DNA from: XYB2-FULL-45-11 sp964360375
Lineage (GTDB): Bacteria > Patescibacteriota > Patescibacteriia > UBA9934 > GWF2-40-263
Direction: 5' to 3'
NCBI GenBank assembly: GCA_964360375.1
Contig: CAYHWG010000017.1
Coordinates: 1-18,212 of the forward strand
DNA: 18,212 nt
The translations under genes were made by a program, and so were the position numbers. How positions within the stretch are numbered: the first letter of the stretch is position 1; the number at the start of each line of letters is the position of its first letter. A model generated the notes under the pieces. That model did not search any database. It was not told the origin of the DNA and saw nothing but the letters and a program-made list of their open reading frames with translations. Positions 1-7,034 of the stretch are shown one piece after another.

Positions 1-55
1 GCTAATCTCCTAGGTCGGCGTTAAACCCGGCGCGAGGGTTCAAATCCCTCTCTCT
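1..55 (+). tRNA. 3' half of a tRNA-Ser(GCU) copy, cut by the window edge
   Basis: Bases 1-55 are identical to bases 596-650, which run from the GCT anticodon to within two bases of the 3' end of the acceptor stem in the intact tRNA-Ser(GCU). After base 55 the sequence reads AATCACATT where the intact gene has CCGCCA. The copy therefore lacks the last two acceptor bases, the G discriminator and the encoded CCA. Bacterial tRNA-Ser normally carries G73, so unless the unseen 5' half is compensated this copy should not be a good serine tRNA. It is either a decayed or partial duplicate, or an overlap left by assembly. The 5' half, if any, is outside the window. Confidence 0.6.
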
Positions 56-67
56 AATCACATTCCA

Positions 68-415
68 TCAATGAATCAAAAATTCTTGAGTGGGAACAAT
101 CGAATTCCGATTCGACAGACATTGCTTAATAAGATATTCTTCACCAGACTTCTTATAGATGTATAACCAATCATAAGCATTGACGAACGTTTTCTTCACC
201 ACATATCCCTTCGAATTTGAATGGATTCTACGAAGAGCAACTTCTCGGACACTGCAATATCGAACTTGTACGCGAACAAGTTTTGTTCCAATATCGACAA
301 TGAGATCGTATGGTGCGGATTCAGTAATTGGTAAAGCAACGTCGTATCCCATTGCGGTAAATTTAGCGATCGCTTGCGCAACCGCAATATCACCTTTTCG
401 TTGAGTGGTTCTCAT
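68..415 (-). CDS. PD-(D/E)XK endonuclease-family protein (I-Ssp6803I / PDDEXK_5 type)
   Basis: This is a 115-residue protein. Its N-terminal layout is that of the group-I-intron-associated PD-(D/E)XK family: KGDI at residues 7-10, a helix, GYDVALP at 23-29, PYDLIVD at 35-41 and VRVQVR at 47-52. The family includes the homing endonuclease I-Ssp6803I, whose intron sits in a cyanobacterial tRNA gene; free-standing members are also frequent in Patescibacteria. D37 and Q50 fit the expected acidic residue and the variant Q-x-K. Two expected positions look altered: the glutamate usual just after KGDI(A/G) appears to be V12, and the lysine of QxK is R52. It may therefore be inactive or only DNA-binding. 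It lies beside tRNA-Ser genes and reads away from them. I see no clear intron core around it. The family call is fairly firm; the cellular role is unknown. Confidence 0.75.
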   Translation of the reverse strand: MRTTQRKGDIAVAQAIAKFTAMGYDVALPITESAPYDLIVDIGTKLVRVQVRYCSVREVALRRIHSNSKGYVVKKTFVNAYDWLYIYKKSGEEYLIKQCLSNRNSIVPTQEFLIH

Positions 416-457
416 AAGAAGTTTTGAAAAATAGTGCGTTCATTGTAACAAATTTAC

Positions 458-545
458 GGAGAGGTGCTCGAGTGGTTTAAGAGGATAGTCTTGAAAACTA
501 TTGTACCGCAAGGTACCGCGAGTTCGAATCTCGCCCTCTCCGCCA
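458..545 (+). tRNA. tRNA-Ser(UGA)
   Basis: The cloverleaf is complete. The acceptor stem GGAGAGG (458-464) pairs with CCTCTCC (535-541), followed by G73 and an encoded CCA (543-545). The anticodon stem ATAGT (485-489) pairs with ACTAT (497-501) around loop C-T-TGA-A-A, giving anticodon TGA at 492-494. A long class II variable arm (GTACCGCAAGGTAC) and the T arm GCGAG-TTCGAAT-CTCGC are present. It reads codons UCA and probably UCG. A weak promoter, TTTGAA at 423-428 and TGTAAC at 445-450 with a 16-base spacer, lies just upstream. It is 16 bases from the next tRNA-Ser, so the two are probably cotranscribed. Confidence 0.97.
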
Positions 546-561
546 GAATAAACACAAACAC

Positions 562-656
562 GGAGAGATACCCAAGAGGCTGAAGGGGGGAGATTGCTAA
601 TCTCCTAGGTCGGCGTTAAACCCGGCGCGAGGGTTCAAATCCCTCTCTCTCCGCCA
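562..656 (+). tRNA. tRNA-Ser(GCU)
   Basis: The acceptor stem GGAGAGA (562-568) pairs with TCTCTCC (646-652), followed by G73 and an encoded CCA (654-656). The anticodon stem GGAGA (589-593) pairs with TCTCC (601-605) around TT-GCT-AA, giving anticodon GCT at 596-598. It has the long variable arm of class II tRNAs (GGTCGGCGTTAAACCCGGCGC) and a T arm GAGGG-TTCAAAT-CCCTC. It reads AGC and AGU. It is the second gene of a two-tRNA unit and is followed directly by a rho-independent terminator. Confidence 0.97.
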
Positions 657-657
657 T

Positions 658-686
658 AAAAAATCCGAATATTCTCGGATTTTTTT
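658..686. terminator. Bidirectional rho-independent terminator between the tRNAs and comF
   Basis: The stem AAATCCGA (661-668) pairs with TCGGATTT (675-682) around ATATTC. A T-run follows on the plus strand, and A658-A663 become a T-run on the minus strand. It can end the tRNA-Ser transcript from the left and the ten-kilobase comF/T4SS-like operon from the right; comF stops at 693. Confidence 0.85.
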
Positions 687-692
687 CTTTCG

Positions 693-1388
693 TTAACCTT
701 TTGCGATCACGAATCCCCAGATCTCTTCCACTCCCGCTTCTTTGAGACATTTTGCCGCCGCGTCCATGGTGGCTCCGCTTGTAAAGACGTCATCACTAAG
801 CAAAACGTGTGTCGGAAGATCGATCACATTTGGATGGATCTGAAAAATTCCATCGAGGCTACCGATCGAGCGAGAAACATGTTTTTGTTTTGCTTGCGGT
901 TTTGTTTTTTGTGTGCGAACTAAAAGTTCGTGCATCGGTGACAAAAATAATTCTGAAACCCAGATCGATACAATTTCGGCTTGATCAAATCCGCGCGATC
1001 TTTTACGTGTCACATGACTCGAAACAGGCGACACAACAAATGTTTCCATGGAAGGCTTTAAACGATGTGCAGATTGCATGAGCCAACGCTTCAACACAAA
1101 TTCAACAGATCGATCACCATCATATTTCCACTGTCCAATCGCCTGACGCACGATCGGATTTCCATAAGGGGCGTAGCAAACAAGTCCGTCAAGAAATGTA
1201 TTTTGTCGACAGGTTTCACAGGTTCGATCGGATCCTTGTTCGCCGCAAAATGGACAAGAGGCTGGTCCTGGTCTCCATATCCAATTTTGCATGCAGCTCA
1301 AACAAAAAATTTGCCCCTCGTGACCACACGAAAGACAAAATCTTGGGAAGAGTGTCTCTAGCGCCAAACGGCAGAATCCACTTTCCAT
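693..1388 (-). CDS. comF: ComF-family phosphoribosyltransferase-like protein
   Basis: This 231-residue protein has the two parts of ComF/ComFC. The N-terminal zinc-ribbon region carries four cysteine pairs (C18/C21, C29/C32, C45/C48, C57/C60). The C-terminal part is a type I phosphoribosyltransferase fold with the family motif RKRSRGFDQAEIV at 128-140 and the PRPP-loop motif LLSDDVFTSGATM at 196-208. ComF proteins are required for natural transformation in several bacteria and are thought to handle incoming single-stranded DNA in the cytoplasm. The start is supported by AAAGGAG eight bases before the ATG. The gene overlaps the preceding minus-strand gene by 31 bases and is the last gene of the T4SS-like operon, ending at a shared terminator. 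The family is clear; a role in DNA uptake here is inferred. Confidence 0.93.
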   Translation of the reverse strand: MESGFCRLALETLFPRFCLSCGHEGQIFCLSCMQNWIWRPGPASCPFCGEQGSDRTCETCRQNTFLDGLVCYAPYGNPIVRQAIGQWKYDGDRSVEFVLKRWLMQSAHRLKPSMETFVVSPVSSHVTRKRSRGFDQAEIVSIWVSELFLSPMHELLVRTQKTKPQAKQKHVSRSIGSLDGIFQIHPNVIDLPTHVLLSDDVFTSGATMDAAAKCLKEAGVEEIWGFVIAKG

Positions 1389-1927
1389 ACGTCGAACTCC
1401 TTTAAAAATGTCAGTTCCAAATCTTGATATTTTACCGATGTGTTCTGTGCGGAATCTTTTTCTTCCGAACGCTGTGTGGTAAGAACAATCGTTGCGGTCC
1501 CAGCTTTCTCATCACTCTTTTTGACCGTCACAGTGAGAACACGTGTTGTGACTCCATAAAATCCTTCCGGAGCTTTTTTTTGTTCGAGCGATGTTTTTGT
1601 TGCTTCTCCAAATGATTGTGACATAAGCGGAATCACATCACGAATATTTTGAAAATTCGCTTGGTTGGAATAACTTCCATAACGTTCCGCAAACATTTTT
1701 GCAAACGCGATCAATACGGAGGATCCGTTTCGTGTATCGTTTTCTTGTTTTAAAATTTGATTGGTTATTACCGGTGCGGGAGCTAACTCTACAACAGGTG
1801 CGACAACAGGTTGTTCCACGGGTTTTTTCGAGCGAAAAAATAATGTCATGATGATAAACACGAGAAATAAAATAATCGCAAGCGAGATGATCACGATCCA
1901 TGTTACGCGTTGTCTAGGAGTCATCAT
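1358..1927 (-). CDS. Bitopic membrane protein, candidate VirB8/TcpC-like T4SS component
   Basis: The protein has 189 residues. A short basic N-terminus (MMTPRQRV) is followed by one strong membrane segment at about residues 9-31, a Pro/Val-rich linker (about 35-55) and a compact outer domain of about 115 residues ending VWKVDSAVWR. I do not recognise the outer domain by motif. Topology, size, the pattern of one helix-rich part then long beta-strands, and the final 'W.V....W' strand all fit the NTF2-like outer domains of VirB8 and Gram-positive TcpC proteins. The position directly behind virB4 (six-base gap) also fits. Two ATGs are in tandem at 1925-1927 and 1922-1924, with no clear Shine-Dalgarno sequence, so translation is probably coupled to virB4. 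The VirB8 assignment is inference. Confidence 0.85.
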   Translation of the reverse strand: MMTPRQRVTWIVIISLAIILFLVFIIMTLFFRSKKPVEQPVVAPVVELAPAPVITNQILKQENDTRNGSSVLIAFAKMFAERYGSYSNQANFQNIRDVIPLMSQSFGEATKTSLEQKKAPEGFYGVTTRVLTVTVKKSDEKAGTATIVLTTQRSEEKDSAQNTSVKYQDLELTFLKEFDVWKVDSAVWR

Positions 1928-1933
1928 ACATTT

Positions 1934-4033
1934 TTACGAAGCAAATGAATCACGAATTTTTTCCTTTTCTGCTTGTCCAGCTGATTCTTGTGCGAGTAAC
2001 GCATCTGCGGCGCCCACGGCTTCCGCCGCCATTTTTTCGGCTTCGCGCAATTCTTTTTGATCTGAATTTTCTTCAGATTCTAACTCTGCGGCTTCCTGTT
2101 GTTCTTGCGCCTCTTGTTCCTCTTTTTTCTCCGCATCCTGTTTAGCCGTCATCGCTTTTTTCGCTTTTTCCATTTCAAGAAGCTGTTGTGGATTTGTGGT
2201 GACAATCTGATCTTCTGTGTAGGAAGCAACAATTTTGATCGCCGCATGTTTTTGACCCGCAAAGAAAATTCCTTCTCCCACCCCAGATTCAAGGAGTAAA
2301 AACTTTTCCCCATCTGTGAGATTGAATGTTTTTACAACGCGATCCACGCCCGAAGGAGATTGTTTCAGCAAAAATTGAATCGCAGAGTTTGTCACGATTG
2401 CTTGACCGTATGGGGATCCGAGAAAATCCGCAACGTCTTGTGTGATGGTTGTGACGCCAAGAAAATATTTTCGCGCACGTTTGACGAGCGCAAAAATAAA
2501 CTTTGCAGATTCCTCTTGTTGCATGAGCCACCACGCTTCGTCGATCACCAAAATACGTTTTTTTCGCTCTGATCTCACGACGTTCCAAATATAATTCACG
2601 ATCGAATAAATCGATACAGGACGAAGTTCATCTTCTAAATCACGAACGGAAAAAACCACGAATTGGTTGTTCATCTGTACCGTTGTTGGTGAATTCAAGA
2701 GTCCTCCAAACGTTCCGTCTGTATATTTTTTCAAACGTGCAACAATATTATCCGCCCCTTCCATCCCTTCAAGGACATCCTGAAAATCTTGCATGATGGG
2801 AGATTCTACATCTGCAAGACTCTTTGTATCCGGTGTAATATCTTTTTTCGCGTATGTTTCAATCAACGCACGATCCAAAATAGAATCTTCTTCGGGAGTG
2901 AATCCTAATTTACCTGATTCCCCAATCGGCACACCGATCATGATACGCAACAACCCTTTTAAGGTGATGACCGCACTACGAATCACATCTTCAATGCGTG
3001 TTTCATCTCCGATCGCACGTGGTAAATCAAACGGATTCACCTTCGCGTCCGACGCAAGAGACATGTTGATATACGTTCCACCAACCGCGTCTGAGAGATG
3101 ATTGTATTCCATTTCCGGATCAATGACGATCACATCGACTCCCATCATGAGTGAGCGTAAAATTTCGAGTTTAATGGCGTAAGACTTTCCAGCTCCGGAC
3201 GTTGCAAACACAACCGAATTTGCATTTTGTAAACTGAAACGATCAAAAATAATGAGCGAATTATTATGACGATTCACCCCATACAGAATGCCGTTGTCTG
3301 AAGACAGATCAGAGCTGATGAACGGAAACGATGCCGCAATCGGCGACGTATTCATGTTGTAGGTGATCATGAGCTCATCGTTTCCAAGAGGAATGGTTGA
3401 ATTGAATCCTTGTTCAGTTTGATAATATCCACTTTTTGAGTAAATCAATTTTGTTCCAAAAATAGACTGGACTTCTTGTGTGAATTTTTCCAATTCCTCA
3501 GGGCTTTTTGCGTAAATGGTCACGTAAAACGCAAATTGAAAAAAATGTTCGATTCCTTGCGTAAGGGCATCACGCAGTTCCTCGATGTCTCGCAAGGCCG
3601 TCTCCGCCATCGGATCACGTGGAGCACCTTTATCCGCATCTCCCATGATTTTTGCTTCAAACAATCCCACTTTCTTTTGCAATTGTTTCAAAACAATTTC
3701 CGGTTTCAGTGGATAAAAAAACATGCTGACGTCAAATGTTTTATTGAGTCCGATGATGGGACCGGACCAACCAAGACTGATATGTCGCGGATAGGTGACG
3801 ATAAAAAGCGTGCGAGCATACACGCCTGACAATCGTAAAAATTTTGGATTGCTTTCAAACGATGCGGGCGAAATGAGATCTTTAATGGTGACAACTCCAC
3901 GACGATAAATACGCTCTTCTTCAAGGAGCGTTTTTTCTTTCGAGAGTTTTTCGAGATCCGGTTGAACCGGTTGCGGTTTTTGCGGAACACTCGGTTGCAT
4001 CGATTTTTGTAAATCACCTATGTTGATAGCCAT
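1934..4033 (-). CDS. virB4: VirB4-like type IV secretion ATPase
   Basis: This 699-residue protein is a complete VirB4/TraC/TrbE-type AAA+ ATPase. The N-terminal domain spans about residues 50-265. The ATPase domain then has a Walker A motif ATSGAGKS at 277-284, a VIDPEMEY strand at 303-310, a Walker B motif ILVIDEAWW at 494-502, and an arginine-rich helix followed by a TTITQDV sensor-like strand at 528-534. The last 80 residues (620-699) are charged, rich in Glu, Lys and Ala, and probably coiled coil. VirB4 powers assembly and substrate transport at the inner membrane, working with VirB3, VirB6 and VirB8. It follows the TraC-like gene by nine bases and precedes the VirB8-like candidate by six. 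No VirD4-type second ATPase is in the window. The family assignment is very secure. Confidence 0.96.
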   Translation of the reverse strand: MAINIGDLQKSMQPSVPQKPQPVQPDLEKLSKEKTLLEEERIYRRGVVTIKDLISPASFESNPKFLRLSGVYARTLFIVTYPRHISLGWSGPIIGLNKTFDVSMFFYPLKPEIVLKQLQKKVGLFEAKIMGDADKGAPRDPMAETALRDIEELRDALTQGIEHFFQFAFYVTIYAKSPEELEKFTQEVQSIFGTKLIYSKSGYYQTEQGFNSTIPLGNDELMITYNMNTSPIAASFPFISSDLSSDNGILYGVNRHNNSLIIFDRFSLQNANSVVFATSGAGKSYAIKLEILRSLMMGVDVIVIDPEMEYNHLSDAVGGTYINMSLASDAKVNPFDLPRAIGDETRIEDVIRSAVITLKGLLRIMIGVPIGESGKLGFTPEEDSILDRALIETYAKKDITPDTKSLADVESPIMQDFQDVLEGMEGADNIVARLKKYTDGTFGGLLNSPTTVQMNNQFVVFSVRDLEDELRPVSIYSIVNYIWNVVRSERKKRILVIDEAWWLMQQEESAKFIFALVKRARKYFLGVTTITQDVADFLGSPYGQAIVTNSAIQFLLKQSPSGVDRVVKTFNLTDGEKFLLLESGVGEGIFFAGQKHAAIKIVASYTEDQIVTTNPQQLLEMEKAKKAMTAKQDAEKKEEQEAQEQQEAAELESEENSDQKELREAEKMAAEAVGAADALLAQESAGQAEKEKIRDSFAS

Positions 4034-4042
4034 ACGAAAAAA

Positions 4043-4729
4043 TTACTCATGTTGAATCTGACTTACGTCCGTCATACGTTCTGTGTCAAATAAATCCGGA
4101 TTGTACACCTCATAATAAAGTTCGATGAGACTCTGTGTATCCAAACGAACGGATTGAAGACCCATACTGTTTAATTCGCCCTGTAGCAATTCCGCACGTC
4201 TCGACACTTGTTCCAAACGATCCCCCAACTGTTTTTTATTTAACTTTGCCGCATTGATAGGCGACATCGCTTCTGACAGACGAGAGAAAAATCCTTTGCG
4301 TTTGTTTGTGATCGGATCGTATGGTAACACGACGTAAAAACGTTTTTGCATGATTTGGCCAAGCTCAACGAGTTCGCCAACAAACGTACGATAATCTCCG
4401 ATCTGTGCACGCAACAAATCATTGGTGGTCTTTTTTTGTTGATCGGAAAGTCTTGTGAGGTACCCATCAATGTTCATTTTTCGAGATTGAACCACGACTT
4501 GAATCGGAAACTCGAGTCCGTTTAAAAAAGACATGTACGCTTGAATGATCGCTTCTTGTTCATCACCCGATTTCAACGCAAAATTAATGCTGGAAACCAA
4601 AAGCACCGCGCGAACCGTTCCGTCATTCAAAATGACCATATCATCGCGAATCTCCGCGATATCAAGATACTGCTGGGTCGATGGCCCCGGTTTTGATTTT
4701 GCTAGTTGTTTTGATTGCATTTCGGGCAT
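4043..4729 (-). CDS. TraC-like domain protein of the T4SS-like operon
   Basis: This 228-residue soluble protein lies between prgI and virB4. Its first half (AEIRDDMVILNDGTVRAVL at about 26-44, then NFALKSGDEQEAIIQAYMSFLNGLEFPIQ) matches what I know of the small TraC-like proteins found next to PrgI and VirB4 in Patescibacteria and Gram-positive elements. These resemble the N-terminal domain of VirB4/TraC ATPases without the motor. There is no Walker motif and no membrane segment. It probably partners VirB4 at the cytoplasmic face. The start is taken at 4729; a second ATG three codons in (M4) is possible, and neither has a visible Shine-Dalgarno sequence. The family assignment is good; the exact role is unknown. 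Confidence 0.85.
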   Translation of the reverse strand: MPEMQSKQLAKSKPGPSTQQYLDIAEIRDDMVILNDGTVRAVLLVSSINFALKSGDEQEAIIQAYMSFLNGLEFPIQVVVQSRKMNIDGYLTRLSDQQKKTTNDLLRAQIGDYRTFVGELVELGQIMQKRFYVVLPYDPITNKRKGFFSRLSEAMSPINAAKLNKKQLGDRLEQVSRRAELLQGELNSMGLQSVRLDTQSLIELYYEVYNPDLFDTERMTDVSQIQHE

Positions 4730-4753
4730 AGGAAAAATTGCTTGATGAATCGA

Positions 4754-5188
4754 TTACGATTCCTCTGGTTTATACACACCGCCCGTGTTTACCACCAAAG
4801 ATATTTCTTGCAAACGGGAAGTCCCCGCATAATTTTTTCGCACAAACTTTACGGTCGGCGGAGGAATATCAATCTTCATGTAATCTCGAAGCATTGCATC
4901 AGAAACGGTTTTATCCCACACGCGCAAACGAGGTTTTTTAAACGTTTGAATGATGTTCAAAATAAAAAAATGAAACGGTTGACCGTTGATGCGTGTAAAC
5001 GCGATGATTCCTCCGCAAATCAAAAAAGGAATGGCAATAATTAAAAAAGGAACAAACGGCAACAATTTAAACGCCAAAAAATCGACAAGTCCGACAACCA
5101 TTAAAATCACAAATTGCCTGGCCGTAACCGGCCCGAAAATGGTGTCTTCTGATTCAATAAATTGTGGCACGACAAATTGTTGTGGCAT
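4754..5188 (-). CDS. PrgI-family protein (VirB3-like)
   Basis: The protein has 144 residues. The N-terminal motif QFVVPQFIESEDTIFGPVTARQF (residues 4-26) is typical of PrgI proteins. Two closely spaced membrane segments follow at about 24-42 and 47-65, then a basic cytoplasmic tail. PrgI is the Gram-positive and Patescibacterial counterpart of VirB3, a small inner-membrane partner of VirB4. Here it lies 24 bases ahead of the TraC-like gene and 12 bases behind the 602-residue gene. The order prgI, traC-like, virB4 is the usual one. I see no clear Shine-Dalgarno sequence. Confidence 0.92.
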   Translation of the reverse strand: MPQQFVVPQFIESEDTIFGPVTARQFVILMVVGLVDFLAFKLLPFVPFLIIAIPFLICGGIIAFTRINGQPFHFFILNIIQTFKKPRLRVWDKTVSDAMLRDYMKIDIPPPTVKFVRKNYAGTSRLQEISLVVNTGGVYKPEES

Positions 5189-5200
5189 ACATGCATTCTA

Positions 5201-7009
5201 TCAGAAACGAAGCAGACTGTTTAATTGCAAAATCGCAGATAGCTCTTCTTTGGATAAAACAAGCTCACCAGATTTTTCCTGAGCGCGTCTCGCCTCTTCA
5301 AGAGGTATTCCCTCTTGCATAGAGGTGCGGGCAATTTTTAAATACATTTGGTAAAGTGGCGACGACTGCCATGCGCGAATGGCCTCCACTTTTTTTTCAT
5401 AGCCTTGATCTTCTACCAAGTCCACTTGATCTTTCAATTTTTCCGAAGCGATCATCGGATCTTTTGCGAGACGACGAAAATCCGTAAGGGTCATAGCTTG
5501 CAATTCTTCGATCGGACCAGAAAGACGACGAACAAATTTGACATCAGACATGTCGGGTCGTGTAACAGCTTGTGGCGGTTTTGGCGTAATAGGTTTTGCT
5601 GATTCGATGACAGAACGCACTTTTGCTGTATCAATTTTTTGCTCACGCATGTGCAATGCCTCTGCTTGTGAGACAGCGCCGCTGACACGCGATTCTGTCG
5701 GAGCTATTGGAGACGCATGAGCATCCGGAATTTTCCCGGTCATGGCAACGTATCGTTTTGTCATCGATTTTTCTTCTTGTTCCGCAAGCGTTTTCTTTTC
5801 CTGTGCACGAACAGCTTGAGTGTCGACAATGTTTTTTCGATCATCCTCCACTTTTTTTGCAAATATCTTTTGAAATGACTCCACTCCGTTCTCAATCGAT
5901 TGCATCATGTCAGACAATTTTCTCCCAGACACACCGAGTCCTCCCGCATCCACAGATTTTTCCAATAACACTTGCGTATCCACGGCCGTTCGCACTTCTC
6001 GCAATCGAGATTCTACAATTTGACGACAACGATCTCCCAATTTCTGATCGTCAAACCGCATGGAGTCAATCGAACAAACTTTTATAATCATCTCTTCAAC
6101 CGTCACTGGAACATCCACGGATTTTTCCAATGCTGCTTGCTTTTTTATCTTAATCTCCTCAATTTCTTTTTCATCTGTTTCAGAATATGCATCCGGTTTG
6201 GACGGTTTGTTTATTGTCTGAACCTCTCGAAGATCCACTGCTGTCTTTACCACTTCGACAGGCTTCGTGCTGATAATTTTTTTTGGAATCACGATCGGTT
6301 CTGCAAGTTCAACAGGAATCATGATGTTTGGTTTCGATTCGCTCGAAACAAGGATTGGCACCTGCCTGCCGGCAGGCAGGTCAAAACCCTCCCCAACATC
6401 TATCCCGCCAATTTCTTTCACAAATTTTGTTCCTCCTTTCTTCTCATCAAAATAATCGAGGAGATTTTCGGCATCTTTTTTTTCAAACGCAAGACCGCCA
6501 ACTTTTTCTGAACGCATCATGTCTTCAACAACACGTCCGTGATTTGCTGGATTCTGCAAATACATCAAGAAAAAATTTTCAAGTCGATTCTCAAGATGAG
6601 AAGGCATTTCCCCCGGAAGTTGTAAAACAAACCCATGAACAAATGATTCTGCGGATACACCTTTCTCCACCACTTCCGGCAGTACACTCAAATCTCCTCC
6701 CCATTTTTGAATCCAAGAACGCACATCACCGATCACTTCTGCGACCGGCAACAGTCGAGCTTCCGCGAGCTCAACCGCTGCCTGTTTTGCTGTCACATCA
6801 TCCAAACCGAATTGTTGTGTTAATTCTTTTGGCAAATCCGCAATCGATATATCCGATCGTGTGATATCCTCCGCGAGATTCATCACAGAAGACACTTCCG
6901 ATTCCTCAATATGATATTTTTTAACAAACTCCTGTGCAAACTCAACCGCACCGACATCACTCAAGAAATCGAGAACATTTTCAGGTAATACTGTGAGGTT
7001 TGTATCCAT
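5201..7009 (-). CDS. Conserved-looking protein of unknown function within the T4SS-like operon
   Basis: I do not recognise this 602-residue protein. It has no signal peptide or membrane segment. Residues 1-190 look globular and helical, in blocks that resemble repeats of short helical bundles (LPENVLDFL, LPKELTQQF, LPEVVEKGV). Residues 215-300 are low-complexity and rich in Pro, Val, Ile and Lys. Residues 305-430 are charged, probably coiled coil. Residues 480-602 form a second helical domain. Residues 211-217 (LPAGRQV) are encoded by a 22-base perfect palindrome and look like an in-frame insertion. The gene ends in TGA, which shows standard code use. The start at 7009 has no nearby Shine-Dalgarno sequence; an AGGAG lies inside the end of the upstream gene about 30 bases away. 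Its central operon position suggests a cytoplasmic accessory of the secretion machine. Confidence 0.85.
   Translation of the reverse strand: MDTNLTVLPENVLDFLSDVGAVEFAQEFVKKYHIEESEVSSVMNLAEDITRSDISIADLPKELTQQFGLDDVTAKQAAVELAEARLLPVAEVIGDVRSWIQKWGGDLSVLPEVVEKGVSAESFVHGFVLQLPGEMPSHLENRLENFFLMYLQNPANHGRVVEDMMRSEKVGGLAFEKKDAENLLDYFDEKKGGTKFVKEIGGIDVGEGFDLPAGRQVPILVSSESKPNIMIPVELAEPIVIPKKIISTKPVEVVKTAVDLREVQTINKPSKPDAYSETDEKEIEEIKIKKQAALEKSVDVPVTVEEMIIKVCSIDSMRFDDQKLGDRCRQIVESRLREVRTAVDTQVLLEKSVDAGGLGVSGRKLSDMMQSIENGVESFQKIFAKKVEDDRKNIVDTQAVRAQEKKTLAEQEEKSMTKRYVAMTGKIPDAHASPIAPTESRVSGAVSQAEALHMREQKIDTAKVRSVIESAKPITPKPPQAVTRPDMSDVKFVRRLSGPIEELQAMTLTDFRRLAKDPMIASEKLKDQVDLVEDQGYEKKVEAIRAWQSSPLYQMYLKIARTSMQEGIPLEEARRAQEKSGELVLSKEELSAILQLNSLLRF
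6360..6381. repeat. 22-base perfect palindrome inserted in frame (LPAGRQ-type)
   Basis: The sequence is A-CCTGCCTGCC-GGCAGGCAGG-T, a perfect palindrome of 22 bases and much more GC-rich than its surroundings. It is read in frame and adds LPAGRQV to a low-complexity linker. Closely related GCCTGCCTGC/GCAGGCAGGC arms occur in the intergenic block at 13846-13866 and 13925-13936. I recall such palindromes as frequent in Patescibacteria genomes; copy number here cannot be judged from one window. Confidence 0.85.
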
Positions 7010-7034
7010 AATGACAAATCAATCATGTCACATT

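Noticed and set aside
1..600. Group I intron splitting a tRNA-Ser anticodon loop at position 1
   Set aside because: The window begins at the anticodon and the endonuclease family fits, but the intact tRNA-Ser(GCU) at 562-656 is uninterrupted and I see no intron core elements between 56 and 457.
1..656. Integrative element bounded by tRNA-Ser att repeats
   Set aside because: For 3'-end integration the copy at the far end should keep the 3' terminus; here the left copy has lost it, the intact tRNA is at the wrong end, and no integrase is present.
6267..6864. Plus-strand frames also carrying the LPAGRQ-type peptide
   Set aside because: They are reverse-strand shadows: the palindrome reads the same on both strands and so gives the same peptide in opposite frames.
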